Of a DNA stretch of 64,000 nucleotides, positions 16,396 to 26,103 are shown piece after piece. Each line of letters opens with the position of its first letter. Within the stretch, counting starts at the first letter, position 1. The notes beneath the pieces were generated by a model. The model was not told the origin of the DNA. It saw nothing but the letters and a program-made list of their open reading frames with translations, and did no database searches. The translations under genes and the position numbers were made by a program. Source of the stretch: JBCCDY01 sp039030555 (GTDB lineage: Bacteria > Bacteroidota > Bacteroidia > Cytophagales > Cyclobacteriaceae); contig JBCCDY010000014.1 in NCBI GenBank assembly GCA_039030555.1, positions 1 to 64,000 on the forward strand. Reading direction: 5' to 3'.

Positions 16396-17499
16396 ATGGC
16401 TAAACCACTACCACCTTTCTCTTGTACCTTTAGTCCAAATATCCCTGAGTTATTGTATGACCTCAAATGTTCTGTTTCCGTTTCAACCTATCAGGCTGGT
16501 AAGCTTGTCTTAATAAGTCCTAAAAACAGAGAGGAGCTTATCCAACTCCCGAGAAATTTTCCAAGGCCTATGGGTATTGCCGTAAAAGGAAATAAAATGG
16601 CTATTGCCTCGCATGATGAAGTCACGGTACTCACTAATGATCCCAAACTGGGTAAGAATTACCCAAAACAACCCAACGTATATGATTCCTTCTATACTCC
16701 GAGAGCCAGTTTTTATACCGGACAATTGGATATGCATGATATCCAATATGGAAGTGAAGGACTTTGGGGTGTTAATACACGCTTTTCTTGCTTATCGTTA
16801 GTGAATGATGATTATAGTTTCTCTCCTAAATGGAAACCAAACTTTATTTCAGATTTAATGCCAGAGGATCGTTGCCATTTAAATGGCCTGGCCTTAAAAA
16901 ACGGATCGCCCAAATATGTCACCGCACTTGGCCAATCAAACGAAAAATCCGGATGGAGGACCAATAAACTTCAAGGAGGTATTTTAATGGATGTTGAAGA
17001 TGATACCATAATAACTGATGGTTTACCTATGCCGCACTCCCCAAGGGTTTATAACAACGAATTATACGTGCTTTTATCAGCTACCGGTCAGCTATCAAAA
17101 ATCAACTTACAAACAAATACAGTAGAGCATTTAAAAGATTTTAGTGGGTTCGCCAGGGGTATGGATCTTTATGAGGATTATTTATTCATCGGCCTTTCCA
17201 AACTCAGAGAGAAAAGCTCTTCTTTCCGTGACCTTCCCATCGCCAAAAAATCCGTTTTTGCAGGTATTGTAGTCGTTTATCTACCACAAATGAGTGTGGT
17301 CGGTTATATTAAATACGAAACTAGCGTAGAAGAAATCTACGACGTCAGGATCGTTCCAAATACAATTCGGCCAGGCCTTTTAGGCATTATGAGACCCGAC
17401 CATAAGCTGGGAATTTCTTCTCCAGATCGATCTTTTTGGATTAAACCACCGGAAAACAAAAAAAGTGTTGAAGAGTCCGATCAAAATGTAACTAGCTAA
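16396..17499 (+). CDS. TIGR03032 family (DUF4915-like) protein
   Basis: A 367-residue protein of the TIGR03032 family, recognised from VSTYQAGKLVLIS, RPMGIAV, YGSEGLWGVNTRFSCLS, HLNGLAL and the closing FIGLSKLRE. It is probably a beta propeller, as the short strand-turn units suggest. The biochemical function is unknown. There is no signal peptide, so it is cytoplasmic. Members often lie beside oxygenases, carrier proteins or natural-product genes in other bacteria (from memory of the family, not verified here), which fits this ACP/P450 setting. A hairpin terminator follows. Confidence 0.85.
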   Translation: MAKPLPPFSCTFSPNIPELLYDLKCSVSVSTYQAGKLVLISPKNREELIQLPRNFPRPMGIAVKGNKMAIASHDEVTVLTNDPKLGKNYPKQPNVYDSFYTPRASFYTGQLDMHDIQYGSEGLWGVNTRFSCLSLVNDDYSFSPKWKPNFISDLMPEDRCHLNGLALKNGSPKYVTALGQSNEKSGWRTNKLQGGILMDVEDDTIITDGLPMPHSPRVYNNELYVLLSATGQLSKINLQTNTVEHLKDFSGFARGMDLYEDYLFIGLSKLREKSSSFRDLPIAKKSVFAGIVVVYLPQMSVVGYIKYETSVEEIYDVRIVPNTIRPGLLGIMRPDHKLGISSPDRSFWIKPPENKKSVEESDQNVTS

Positions 17500-17509
17500 A
17501 TAACTGGCC

Positions 17510-17536
17510 AATAGATGTTTAGACATCTATTTATTC
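17510..17536 (+). terminator. hairpin terminator after the TIGR03032 gene
   Basis: Perfect 9-bp stem AATAGATGT / ACATCTATT with a 4-base loop, 11 bases after the stop codon. The T tract that follows is short, so termination strength is uncertain. It closes the ACP-P450 cassette. Confidence 0.55.
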
Positions 17537-17609
17537 AAGTGTTAAGTCATATAATTTCTTTGAATCTTACTAAAATTTATTTTAGATTTATAGGGTATCT
17601 GCGAAAACC

Positions 17610-20600
17610 ATGACCAACACTTTATTACAGATCTATCAGCATACTTCGAAGAATTACAGGAAGTTCAGCAATAGGTTAAACAAAAAGATTAGAAATGGTA
17701 GCTTTTCAGAGCTTTCTAAATACAAACAGTATCAATTAAGAAAGCGGGTCTCAAAACTCAGGGAAAAGCTGATTCAATTGGAGCGACAGATTAAACTCGC
17801 TGTTGCCGCAGGAACAATTACGCTAGCGTTAAGTATTTCATCGGTTTCGGGGCAGACTACACTTGGCCCTTTCATAAATGCCCCTCGATCGGAGAACCCG
17901 CTTAGACCTCCGATTGATGACAATGGGATTAATCATGAGCTGGTTGATATTGATGGAGATGGAGATGTTGATCTGTTTTTCGGTAACAGCACTTATGGAG
18001 ATAACAGAATAAGATTTTTTGAAAATGTTCAGATAAATGATGGTCAAGTTCAATTTAATGAACCCAGATTTGATGAACGCGAAGGTTCCGACAACCCATA
18101 CAGCATGTTTAATGCTACTGGTTTTGGATTAGATAGAGGTGAAATAACTTTCGCCGACCTTGATGGGGACGGTGACTTGGATGCTATAACCAAATTTCGG
18201 TATCCTTCTACAAGTAGAAGCCTGTATTTTTTTGAAAATGACGGCAGAACTTTTGTTGATCGTACTGGGTACGATAACGATCCTTTGAGTGACCTTAGTT
18301 ATGGTGAAATAGGATATGGAGATAATATAGCCATAGCAAATATCGATAATGATGCTGACCCTGAGTTAATCGTTTCAGAACGATTTAATCTAGGGATCAC
18401 AGTATTTGAATTGAACGCCGCAGGAAAATTTGAAGATCAGGGCCAAATAATTGGCAATAGTGATTTTGAATATCGCAATATCAACCCAACCTTAATAGAC
18501 ATTGATACAGATGGTGATCTGGATGTTATAGCTGGTATTTTCAATTATGGTGGCTACAATTATGAAAGGGGTACACTTGCTCTCTACTTAAATGATGGGA
18601 GCGGAATTTTTTCTGAGGCAGATGACCCTTTGGAAGCCCTAACTTTCTATGAGATACCTTTTGTTGATGCGATAGATATAGATATGGATGGGGACGAAGA
18701 CCTAATCATTGCTTTGGACCCTAAGTATAGCGATGAGTCTCCTATTCTTTTTTATGAAAATGTTGGTTCCCCTACCCTTTCTAATTTCGAAGAAAGGTTA
18801 GGTCTTGATAATCCTTTTGGTGGAGTAGATCTTGGAGAAGATTCGTCGCCAGCTACAGTTGATTTAGATCAGGATGGTGATCAGGATATTTTAGTAGGTG
18901 GTTATATTTATTATGGAGTCCCTCGCTATGAAGCTTATGGAAGGATTCAGTTTTTCGAAAATACTGGCTCTGAGTTTGAAAGAAATGATGATAGATTCTT
19001 CGATTATTTAAGTAATGAACTTTCACTTAATACTGAAACAGGACCATTTTTAGTCGATCTCGACAAAGATGGTGATCAAGACTTTTTAATAACTAATGAT
19101 CAGACCGATATTCTGTTTTTCGAAGGACAAGAAGGTACTTTTGTTGAACAGATTGGTACTGATAACCCATTTAATGACTTAAACCAGGCTAGCTATAATT
19201 CTTACCCGACTAAAATAGATATAATTGATATAGATAATGATGGGGACTTAGATTGCTTTGTTGGAAAATATAGGGGTACCCTTTTCCTTAGAAATGAAGC
19301 TAATCCTGAACCTTCAGATACAAATCCTCAGACTCCTTCTTTTACACTATTTGGAACCAGCAGTGTAGAAAATCCTCTAAGTGATATGAGTTATTCTTCA
19401 AATGGGTATAGAAAGCCTAGTTTTGTGGATGTTGATGGCGACGGTGATTTTGATGTCATCGCGGGATCAGGTGATGGAATTTTCTTTTATGAAAACATTG
19501 GAAACCCACAAAGTCCCTCTTTTGAATTGTTTGATGCAAATAATTCTAGTAACCCTTTTAGTACAATAGAAATACAAAGTAGTCCATCCCCAATAACGAT
19601 CGATATTGATAATGATGGGGATGCTGATTTATTAGTTGGAAATCAAGAAGGGACCATAGAATTCTTGAGAAACGATAATCCGGGTCCTAGATCGTTTATC
19701 GGAGGGACTAACCTTTTAATAAATGAAGGTGATGAATCTTTTTTTACTCTAGAGCCTGATTTTGATTTTCAAGATTTTGAAGATGTTTCAAACAGGATTT
19801 TAGCTGATCCGATCACCAAAGTAGAAATAACCATCAACAATTTTGCTGAGGGAGAAGAAACCTTGTCAGTAATAAACAATACCCCTACCATAAGTGACAG
19901 CCTTTTCGTAGATAACTCTGATCCAAATAATATTCGTCAAGTTCTCTGTTTGGAAATCATTCAAGGAATTGGCACTGAAACAGAGCTTAGAGATTTAGCC
20001 AGAACGGTGGAGTATCAATTCAGCGGATCAACTTCCAATCTGAGGCAGGGGAGAAATCAAAGGACTACTATTACAGATAGGGAAATTACCTTTCAAACGT
20101 TTGACGTTGAAGGAACCAGAGTAGATGAAAATGGAAATTCAACGGCTGTTTCAAAAACCATCAGCATTGTCAATCCAAACGAAATCCCTAATCTAAATTC
20201 TGACAATCCTGAAGTTTCTGCAAGCTTTTCTATTGGTGGAAATCCAGTTCCAGTAGATAATGCTTTAACCGTAATCGATCTTGATGATATTGACTTCGCA
20301 TCTGTCACCTTTATTTTGGAACCAGATTCCCGACAAGATGGAGATGAACTCCTTTTCGATGGAATTACAAATGATGATGTTATCGGCAGCTTCGATACCG
20401 ATTTGGGCCAGTTAACCATAACTTCAGCTTCTCAGGAGTTTATTCCGGAGGAAGATATTGAACTAGCCATGCAAGGTGTCCTTTTCAATACTTCCAGCAG
20501 CTCTACTCAACAAAGGATCGTTTCCGTAATCATAAATGATGGGGAAGATGATAGTCCAGCGTTTACAAGAATTATTGGCCTGGGTTCTGAGGGAGAAATT

Positions 20601-20882
20601 CAGATTATTAATGCAGTTGCCCCGGCCGGAACACCTGGAGTAAATGATTTCTTTCAAATTAATTCGCTTCCTGTAAACAGTTCGGTAAGCATATTCAACC
20701 GATGGGGAGATCGCGTATTTGAACAGATTGATTATGATGGTACGGGTACTGATCTTGCTCGTACATTTGTTGGAAACCGAAATGTAGATGGTTCAGAAGA
20801 ACTTACCTCTGGAACTTATTATTATAGAATACTGACCGGAGACGGGCAGGAATTTACCGGATTCTTAGTTTTAAGAAGATGA
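17610..20882 (+). CDS. giant FG-GAP/VCBS surface protein with type IX secretion domain
   Basis: A 1,090-residue secreted protein. About nine calcium-binding repeats of the DxDxDGxxD type (DIDGDGDVDLFFG, DLDGDGDLDA, DVDGDGDFDV and others) form one or two beta propellers between residues 100 and 690. Cadherin/Ig-like strands follow. The last 90 residues are the gliding-motility C-terminal domain (CHU_C, type B signal: IFNRWGDRVFE, then GTYYYRI, ending GFLVLRR), which routes cargo through type IX secretion. Unusually, a 60-residue basic, helical stretch precedes the hydrophobic core and the SVSGQ cleavage region, so the leader is about 82 residues long. The porP/sprF gene overlaps its stop. Confidence 0.9.
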   Translation: MTNTLLQIYQHTSKNYRKFSNRLNKKIRNGSFSELSKYKQYQLRKRVSKLREKLIQLERQIKLAVAAGTITLALSISSVSGQTTLGPFINAPRSENPLRPPIDDNGINHELVDIDGDGDVDLFFGNSTYGDNRIRFFENVQINDGQVQFNEPRFDEREGSDNPYSMFNATGFGLDRGEITFADLDGDGDLDAITKFRYPSTSRSLYFFENDGRTFVDRTGYDNDPLSDLSYGEIGYGDNIAIANIDNDADPELIVSERFNLGITVFELNAAGKFEDQGQIIGNSDFEYRNINPTLIDIDTDGDLDVIAGIFNYGGYNYERGTLALYLNDGSGIFSEADDPLEALTFYEIPFVDAIDIDMDGDEDLIIALDPKYSDESPILFYENVGSPTLSNFEERLGLDNPFGGVDLGEDSSPATVDLDQDGDQDILVGGYIYYGVPRYEAYGRIQFFENTGSEFERNDDRFFDYLSNELSLNTETGPFLVDLDKDGDQDFLITNDQTDILFFEGQEGTFVEQIGTDNPFNDLNQASYNSYPTKIDIIDIDNDGDLDCFVGKYRGTLFLRNEANPEPSDTNPQTPSFTLFGTSSVENPLSDMSYSSNGYRKPSFVDVDGDGDFDVIAGSGDGIFFYENIGNPQSPSFELFDANNSSNPFSTIEIQSSPSPITIDIDNDGDADLLVGNQEGTIEFLRNDNPGPRSFIGGTNLLINEGDESFFTLEPDFDFQDFEDVSNRILADPITKVEITINNFAEGEETLSVINNTPTISDSLFVDNSDPNNIRQVLCLEIIQGIGTETELRDLARTVEYQFSGSTSNLRQGRNQRTTITDREITFQTFDVEGTRVDENGNSTAVSKTISIVNPNEIPNLNSDNPEVSASFSIGGNPVPVDNALTVIDLDDIDFASVTFILEPDSRQDGDELLFDGITNDDVIGSFDTDLGQLTITSASQEFIPEEDIELAMQGVLFNTSSSSTQQRIVSVIINDGEDDSPAFTRIIGLGSEGEIQIINAVAPAGTPGVNDFFQINSLPVNSSVSIFNRWGDRVFEQIDYDGTGTDLARTFVGNRNVDGSEELTSGTYYYRILTGDGQEFTGFLVLRR

Positions 20883-21796
20883 AAAAAACCAACCTTATAC
20901 TTTTAGTATTGATGTGCTTGTCTTCCGTTACTTTAGCACAACAAGAACCCATTTATGCTAATTATTTAACCAATCCTATATTGATCAACCCAGCTTATAC
21001 CGGTTTGAACAATAGGCTCAGTGTAAACGCAAATTATAGAACTCAATGGGCAAGTTTTGACGATGCCCCTGAAACATTTGTGTTTAGTGCACATAGTTCT
21101 TTTTTCAACAATCGTGTGAGTGGAGGATTAATTATCTTAAACGATCGCCTGGGCGTAACAAGTAATACAGAAGTTAATTTAAGCTATGGTTATAAGCTTG
21201 AGTTAGGTGGGGGCGCCAAAATATCTGCAGGTTTGCAATTCGGGGTACAGAACTATCGGGATGATTATAACGAGCTTGATTTTTTTGGAGGTGAACAGGA
21301 TGTGCTTTTTCAGGAGAATGAAAGCTTTACTCAATTTAACTTCGGTACCGGTATAATTTTTACCACTCCGAACCTTTTTCTGGGACTTTCTATTCCTCGT
21401 TTACTGGAACAAGATGTTGATGCAAGTCAGTTTAGCAGCACAGTTTTTAATCGACATTTTTACGTTTCGGCTGCTTATTTAATTACGAGCCTATATCCGA
21501 TTGAACTCAAACCTGCAATAGTTTACCGCGGTATAGAAGGAGCACCTGCATCTATCGATTATAGTATTACAGCGATTTATCAAGAGATGTTTCAGTTCGG
21601 TATCTTAAGCCGAAATTTCAATACCTACGGAATACAAGCAGGACTTAGATGGAAAGATAATTTCCATTTCACGTATACATTTGAAGTGCCTACTGACGAA
21701 AACTCCGTAGGCTCCAATTTCACAACGCATGAGATTTCCGTTCAAGCCAATTTTGCCATTTTCACTTTCCAGGGACTTGAGAGAATAGTATTCTAA
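20879..21796 (+). CDS. PorP/SprF family type IX secretion membrane protein
   Basis: A 305-residue outer-membrane barrel protein with a signal peptide (cleavage near TLAQ, residue 20) and the family start QEPIYANYLTNPILINPAYTG. SprF-like proteins assist secretion and cell-surface retention of specific type B substrates. Its start overlaps the stop of the upstream giant protein (ATGA-type overlap) and the second giant protein starts 17 bases downstream, so it is very likely the partner of both. Family length is normal. Confidence 0.95.
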   Translation: MKKTNLILLVLMCLSSVTLAQQEPIYANYLTNPILINPAYTGLNNRLSVNANYRTQWASFDDAPETFVFSAHSSFFNNRVSGGLIILNDRLGVTSNTEVNLSYGYKLELGGGAKISAGLQFGVQNYRDDYNELDFFGGEQDVLFQENESFTQFNFGTGIIFTTPNLFLGLSIPRLLEQDVDASQFSSTVFNRHFYVSAAYLITSLYPIELKPAIVYRGIEGAPASIDYSITAIYQEMFQFGILSRNFNTYGIQAGLRWKDNFHFTYTFEVPTDENSVGSNFTTHEISVQANFAIFTFQGLERIVF

Positions 21797-21812
21797 ACCA
21801 AACCTTTGAGCC

Positions 21813-24800
21813 ATGAAAAAGTGCTCGCCTAATCTTCTTATTGCAGCTTTTCTCATTGTTGCAAATCTTGTCGAAGCCCAAAAGCTTTATTTTGTGCAGG
21901 GTTCTTCTACTTCCATTATCCAAAGATCAAATCTTGATGGAAGTAATGTAGACCTAAATGAGTCTGGAACGGCTGTTCAGGATTTAGTTGTGGATCCGGT
22001 CACTAATCGAATATTTTGGATAGAGAGCCGTGGCGCTGGAATTCCAGATGTTATCCGAGTTGCTGACATAAGCTCATTCGGAGGAACCATATCTTTTGCC
22101 AATCAAGCTGATTTTTTATTGTTAGGAAGTAACGCCCAACCCTTTGCGCTGGAGATAGACCTAATCAACAGGCAAATTTACTGGACAGAACGTGGAGACA
22201 ATGCAATAGCCAGGGCAAATATTGATACAAGCACCCCTGTTCGAGACCCAGTTGCATCTGTCAACTTTTTAAGAGGATTGGGATTAGATCCGGAAAATGG
22301 AAAAATGTATTACATACAGGAAATCACCTCTGATCTCATCGTACAGGCAAATCTCGATGGTTCCTCACCCGTCACCGTACTTGATGGTACCGACTTTGGG
22401 TTTGCGGCATTTACCGAAGTCGCTGTAGATGAGCTCAATGATATGATATATTTTACCGTCAATAATGAAATATGGGTTTCAGACCTTGATGGCAGTGCAG
22501 GCAGCAGACAAATGATACTAAGCGGACTGGAAAGCCCAAGGGGAATTGACATTGATAATGAAGGTGGTTTTCTATTCTATGCAGATTCGGGGCCGACAGG
22601 AAATATAGGACGATCAAGCCTAGATGGATCGGGTCAAATTGACATCGTAACCGGACTCGATGCGCCGGCAAATGTTGCTTTGGATCTGAGTACCTTTGAC
22701 CCTCCAAAACTCTATTGGAGTGAAGAATCAGGAAGCGAAATCAACCGTTCTAACCTGGATGGAACCGAATTTGAAGAGTATTATACCGGTTTTCCAGTAT
22801 TTCCAACAGGAATCGATATCGATGAACAATCCGGGTTTATTTATTGGACCAATACTGACGGGCAAGTAAGACGTGCTGGCATCGGAGAAACAAGCTTTGA
22901 AAGTTCCGAAGCCTTAATTGATGAGTCTTCAGCAGTTCAACGTAATGTGCAAGGCATTGCTATTGATACTCTTAATAGATTGATGTATTGGTGCAGCGAG
23001 TGGAACAGTGAAATCAGAAGGGCAAACCTGGATGGCACAGGCTTGGTCACACTAATCGATGCCTCTTCTCCTACCCCAATAACCAACCCTTTTGGAATAG
23101 CTCTGGATGTCGCCAACGGGAAAATGTATTATACGGATAATAATGGTGCTTCTCCTAACATCGCTACACTTTATGAAGCAGACCTTGATGGAAGCAATGT
23201 AGTCCCACTAATTTCCTCTACAGCAAGCCCGGAAACTTTCTTTAGGGACGTTAAACTTGATCTATTTTCCAATACGATTTATTGGTCTTCTGATCTGGGC
23301 ATTGACTTTGGATTCGGCTTAGATGCCGGACAAATCAACATAGCGGATCTTAACGATGTTGCGGGAACAGCGACTTCATTTATGACCAACGGAGCCCCCG
23401 GAGGTATTGACCTGGAGTTTTCAGAAGGAAAAATATATTGGGCAGACCTGGGGATTATTTCAGCCGAAGCACCTGGAATTTGGAGGGCAAATTTTGATGG
23501 CAGCAATCCGGAAGAGTTATTGACCGGTCCTACTGATGTTCAAATGCCAAAATTTGTAGCTATTGACGCCAGGAACCTTATTCTTCCTACTTTTCTTAAC
23601 CTTACAAGCTTTACTCCTACGCACTTTGAAAACACGGTCCCTTTAAGCAGCAATATCACCTTTGAATTTGATCAGGATGTTGATGCATCATCTCTAAACG
23701 GGAATATTATTGTTTCAGGAGAACAGACTGGAATTATTGAGGGTGTATTAAGTGGTGGTGGAACCTTATCCATCTCTTTCAACCCAGATGCGGATTTTAG
23801 AAGTGGAGAGATCATCAGGGTGACTTTAACAACAGGTATACTTGGAACATCAGGAGATCCATTAAATGAAGACTTCAGTTTCCAGTTCACTGCACAGTCC
23901 GGCATTGCGCCCGAGTCACCAGCCTTTTTTGAGGAAAGAGTGATTTCAGACAATTCTTTTGATATCGACGTTTTTCATGTTTTCGCATCAGATATTGATT
24001 CTGATTCCGACATGGATTTACTGGCCATTAGTGACAATACCAACGCAGAACTGGCATGGTATGAAAATGACGGTGCTCAAAACTTTACCAGAAATCAGAT
24101 ATTCAGTCCAACATCCAACGGACCTCAAAGTGTTTCAACGGGTGACTATGACATGGATGGCGATCTCGATATTATTTCTACGAGAGCTGGTGTAATAGAC
24201 ATATTTGACAATGATGGCGCTCAGAATTTTACCAGAAACCAGATCAATCTGACTGGGGTTGGTACCGGAATTCCCGAAGCACAGATTATTGATATCGATG
24301 CAGATGGCGATATGGACATCATGGCTTCTGTTGGCTTTACATTTCCGGTAAACATTCGCGAAATTCGCTGGCTCGAAAACGATGGCAGTCAAAATTTTAC
24401 CTTAAACACCATTTCGAGTGTAACCATTGCTGTTCCCAACAGCTTTTATGCATCAGATATTGATGACGATGGAGACCTTGATTTGACAGTATGTTCACTG
24501 ACTACACCAAACATAGCATGGTATGAAAACGATGGTAATCAGAATTTTACCGAAAACGTATTACCAGTTAGCCTGGTCTCAAATCTTGAGCTTGTTTTTA
24601 CGGAAGATATTGATGGAGATGGTGATGTTGACCTGATCACATCCTCCTCACAGGGAGTGGTATGGTTTGAAAATGATGGAGAAGAAGTCTTTACAGAAAG
24701 AATAATAAACAATACATCAATTGGCTGTGACGATACTTACGCCTCGGATATGGACGGAGATGGTGATATTGACCTGATATGTTCCGGGCGGTTCACCACA

Positions 24801-25850
24801 ACTGCCGGATTCAGGCTATTCTATTTTGAAAATGATGGTACCGGAAGTTTTACAGCTTTCGATTACCCAAGCACCGCAAACAGTATGGAAAATACCTATG
24901 TTGCAGATATCGACTCCGACGGTGATCTGGACGTATTTATCGGAGCACAAAACGGTTCAAGACTCGTCTGGTTTGAAAATACATCATCAATCGTGGCCTG
25001 TACTGACCCTGTAACAGTAGATGCTGGTCCTGATCAGTCGGTAACCTTCAACTCTTCGGCAAGCCTTTCCGGTATGGCTGGAGGACCAGCCTCAGCTGTA
25101 CTCTGGGAAACAGATGGAGATGGCACATTTGACGAAGAAACGAACTTGAGTACTATCTATACTCCGGGAGTGTCAGACAGAAATAGTGGATCGGTAACGC
25201 TCACTCTAACCGCGATGGACCCGGATGGTAGTGGTCCCTGTACAGAAGAAAGCGATGTGCTTACACTTACGATTCAGCCAAATCAACCTCCAACAGCCCA
25301 GCCTCCAACACAGCAGACCTCACCGGGAACTGTTCTGTCATTCGAAATATCCGAGCTTAATTTTGTTGATCCTGAAAACGATCAAATCATCATTGAAGGT
25401 ATTCAGGGAACTATTCCAGATGCGATCTATGAATTCACTGCAAGCTCCATTACACTCGATTATTCGGCTTCAGATTTTATTGGAACAGACTTGGTGACCA
25501 TATTTTTTACAGATGGTATTAATACCGGTCTTTCTACCCAGTTCCAGGTTGAAATTGGAGCAGATATTGAAGTGATCAATGCAGTAGCTCCTCAAGGAAC
25601 TCCCGGGGTAAACGATTTCCTTCAGATCAACTTTCTACCTGATAACAGCATGGTGACTATTTTTAACAGGTGGGGTGATCGGGTGTATGAAATGGAAAAT
25701 TATGATGGGAATGGGGATGACATCAACAACTCCTTTACGGGTTTAAGGAATGTTAGCGGATCAGGCAGTCTGCCTTCCGGAACGTACTATTACAACATCA
25801 GAACAGAAGATGGAAGGGAACTAAATGGTTTTCTTGTTTTGAGAAGGTAA
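21813..25850 (+). CDS. giant YWTD-propeller/VCBS surface protein with type IX secretion domain
   Basis: A 1,345-residue secreted protein with a standard 22-residue signal peptide. Residues 25-590 hold many LDL-receptor class B-like units (RIFWIESRG, QIYWTERGD, MIYFTVN, FIYWTNTDG, KIYWADLG) forming beta propellers. An SbsA-type Ig domain (about 595-690), six or more FG-GAP repeats (about 695-1055), a PKD-like domain and a cadherin-like domain follow. The last 85 residues are a CHU_C type B secretion signal very close to that of the protein at 17610 (shared INAVAP, GTPGVNDF, IFNRWGDRV). It is probably an adhesin or matrix protein exported with help from the adjacent PorP/SprF. Confidence 0.9.
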   Translation: MKKCSPNLLIAAFLIVANLVEAQKLYFVQGSSTSIIQRSNLDGSNVDLNESGTAVQDLVVDPVTNRIFWIESRGAGIPDVIRVADISSFGGTISFANQADFLLLGSNAQPFALEIDLINRQIYWTERGDNAIARANIDTSTPVRDPVASVNFLRGLGLDPENGKMYYIQEITSDLIVQANLDGSSPVTVLDGTDFGFAAFTEVAVDELNDMIYFTVNNEIWVSDLDGSAGSRQMILSGLESPRGIDIDNEGGFLFYADSGPTGNIGRSSLDGSGQIDIVTGLDAPANVALDLSTFDPPKLYWSEESGSEINRSNLDGTEFEEYYTGFPVFPTGIDIDEQSGFIYWTNTDGQVRRAGIGETSFESSEALIDESSAVQRNVQGIAIDTLNRLMYWCSEWNSEIRRANLDGTGLVTLIDASSPTPITNPFGIALDVANGKMYYTDNNGASPNIATLYEADLDGSNVVPLISSTASPETFFRDVKLDLFSNTIYWSSDLGIDFGFGLDAGQINIADLNDVAGTATSFMTNGAPGGIDLEFSEGKIYWADLGIISAEAPGIWRANFDGSNPEELLTGPTDVQMPKFVAIDARNLILPTFLNLTSFTPTHFENTVPLSSNITFEFDQDVDASSLNGNIIVSGEQTGIIEGVLSGGGTLSISFNPDADFRSGEIIRVTLTTGILGTSGDPLNEDFSFQFTAQSGIAPESPAFFEERVISDNSFDIDVFHVFASDIDSDSDMDLLAISDNTNAELAWYENDGAQNFTRNQIFSPTSNGPQSVSTGDYDMDGDLDIISTRAGVIDIFDNDGAQNFTRNQINLTGVGTGIPEAQIIDIDADGDMDIMASVGFTFPVNIREIRWLENDGSQNFTLNTISSVTIAVPNSFYASDIDDDGDLDLTVCSLTTPNIAWYENDGNQNFTENVLPVSLVSNLELVFTEDIDGDGDVDLITSSSQGVVWFENDGEEVFTERIINNTSIGCDDTYASDMDGDGDIDLICSGRFTTTAGFRLFYFENDGTGSFTAFDYPSTANSMENTYVADIDSDGDLDVFIGAQNGSRLVWFENTSSIVACTDPVTVDAGPDQSVTFNSSASLSGMAGGPASAVLWETDGDGTFDEETNLSTIYTPGVSDRNSGSVTLTLTAMDPDGSGPCTEESDVLTLTIQPNQPPTAQPPTQQTSPGTVLSFEISELNFVDPENDQIIIEGIQGTIPDAIYEFTASSITLDYSASDFIGTDLVTIFFTDGINTGLSTQFQVEIGADIEVINAVAPQGTPGVNDFLQINFLPDNSMVTIFNRWGDRVYEMENYDGNGDDINNSFTGLRNVSGSGSLPSGTYYYNIRTEDGRELNGFLVLRR

Positions 25851-26103
25851 AAAGTAATTTCAACTCCGTTTCAAGCTTACTGAAACAGCCAAAAATTACT
25901 CATTGCATATTTATCGAAAGCGATTTTACGAGTCACCCATTACCGTTGTTAGAAAACAGCTACCGAATTCCTATCCTAGGAGTCAGATAATCAAGTACTT
26001 GGAATGACAAAATCTTATCGAGTTTGGGGGAGATTTGGACAGGTCACAGGTTCCTTTGGAAGAAAGCCTTTGTATGGTAGATAAACAACTATATACCAGT
26101 ATA

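Noticed and set aside
17610..25850. Repetitive Asp-rich DNA as a CRISPR array or satellite
   Set aside because: The repeats are in frame and encode calcium-binding FG-GAP loops of varied spacing and sequence.
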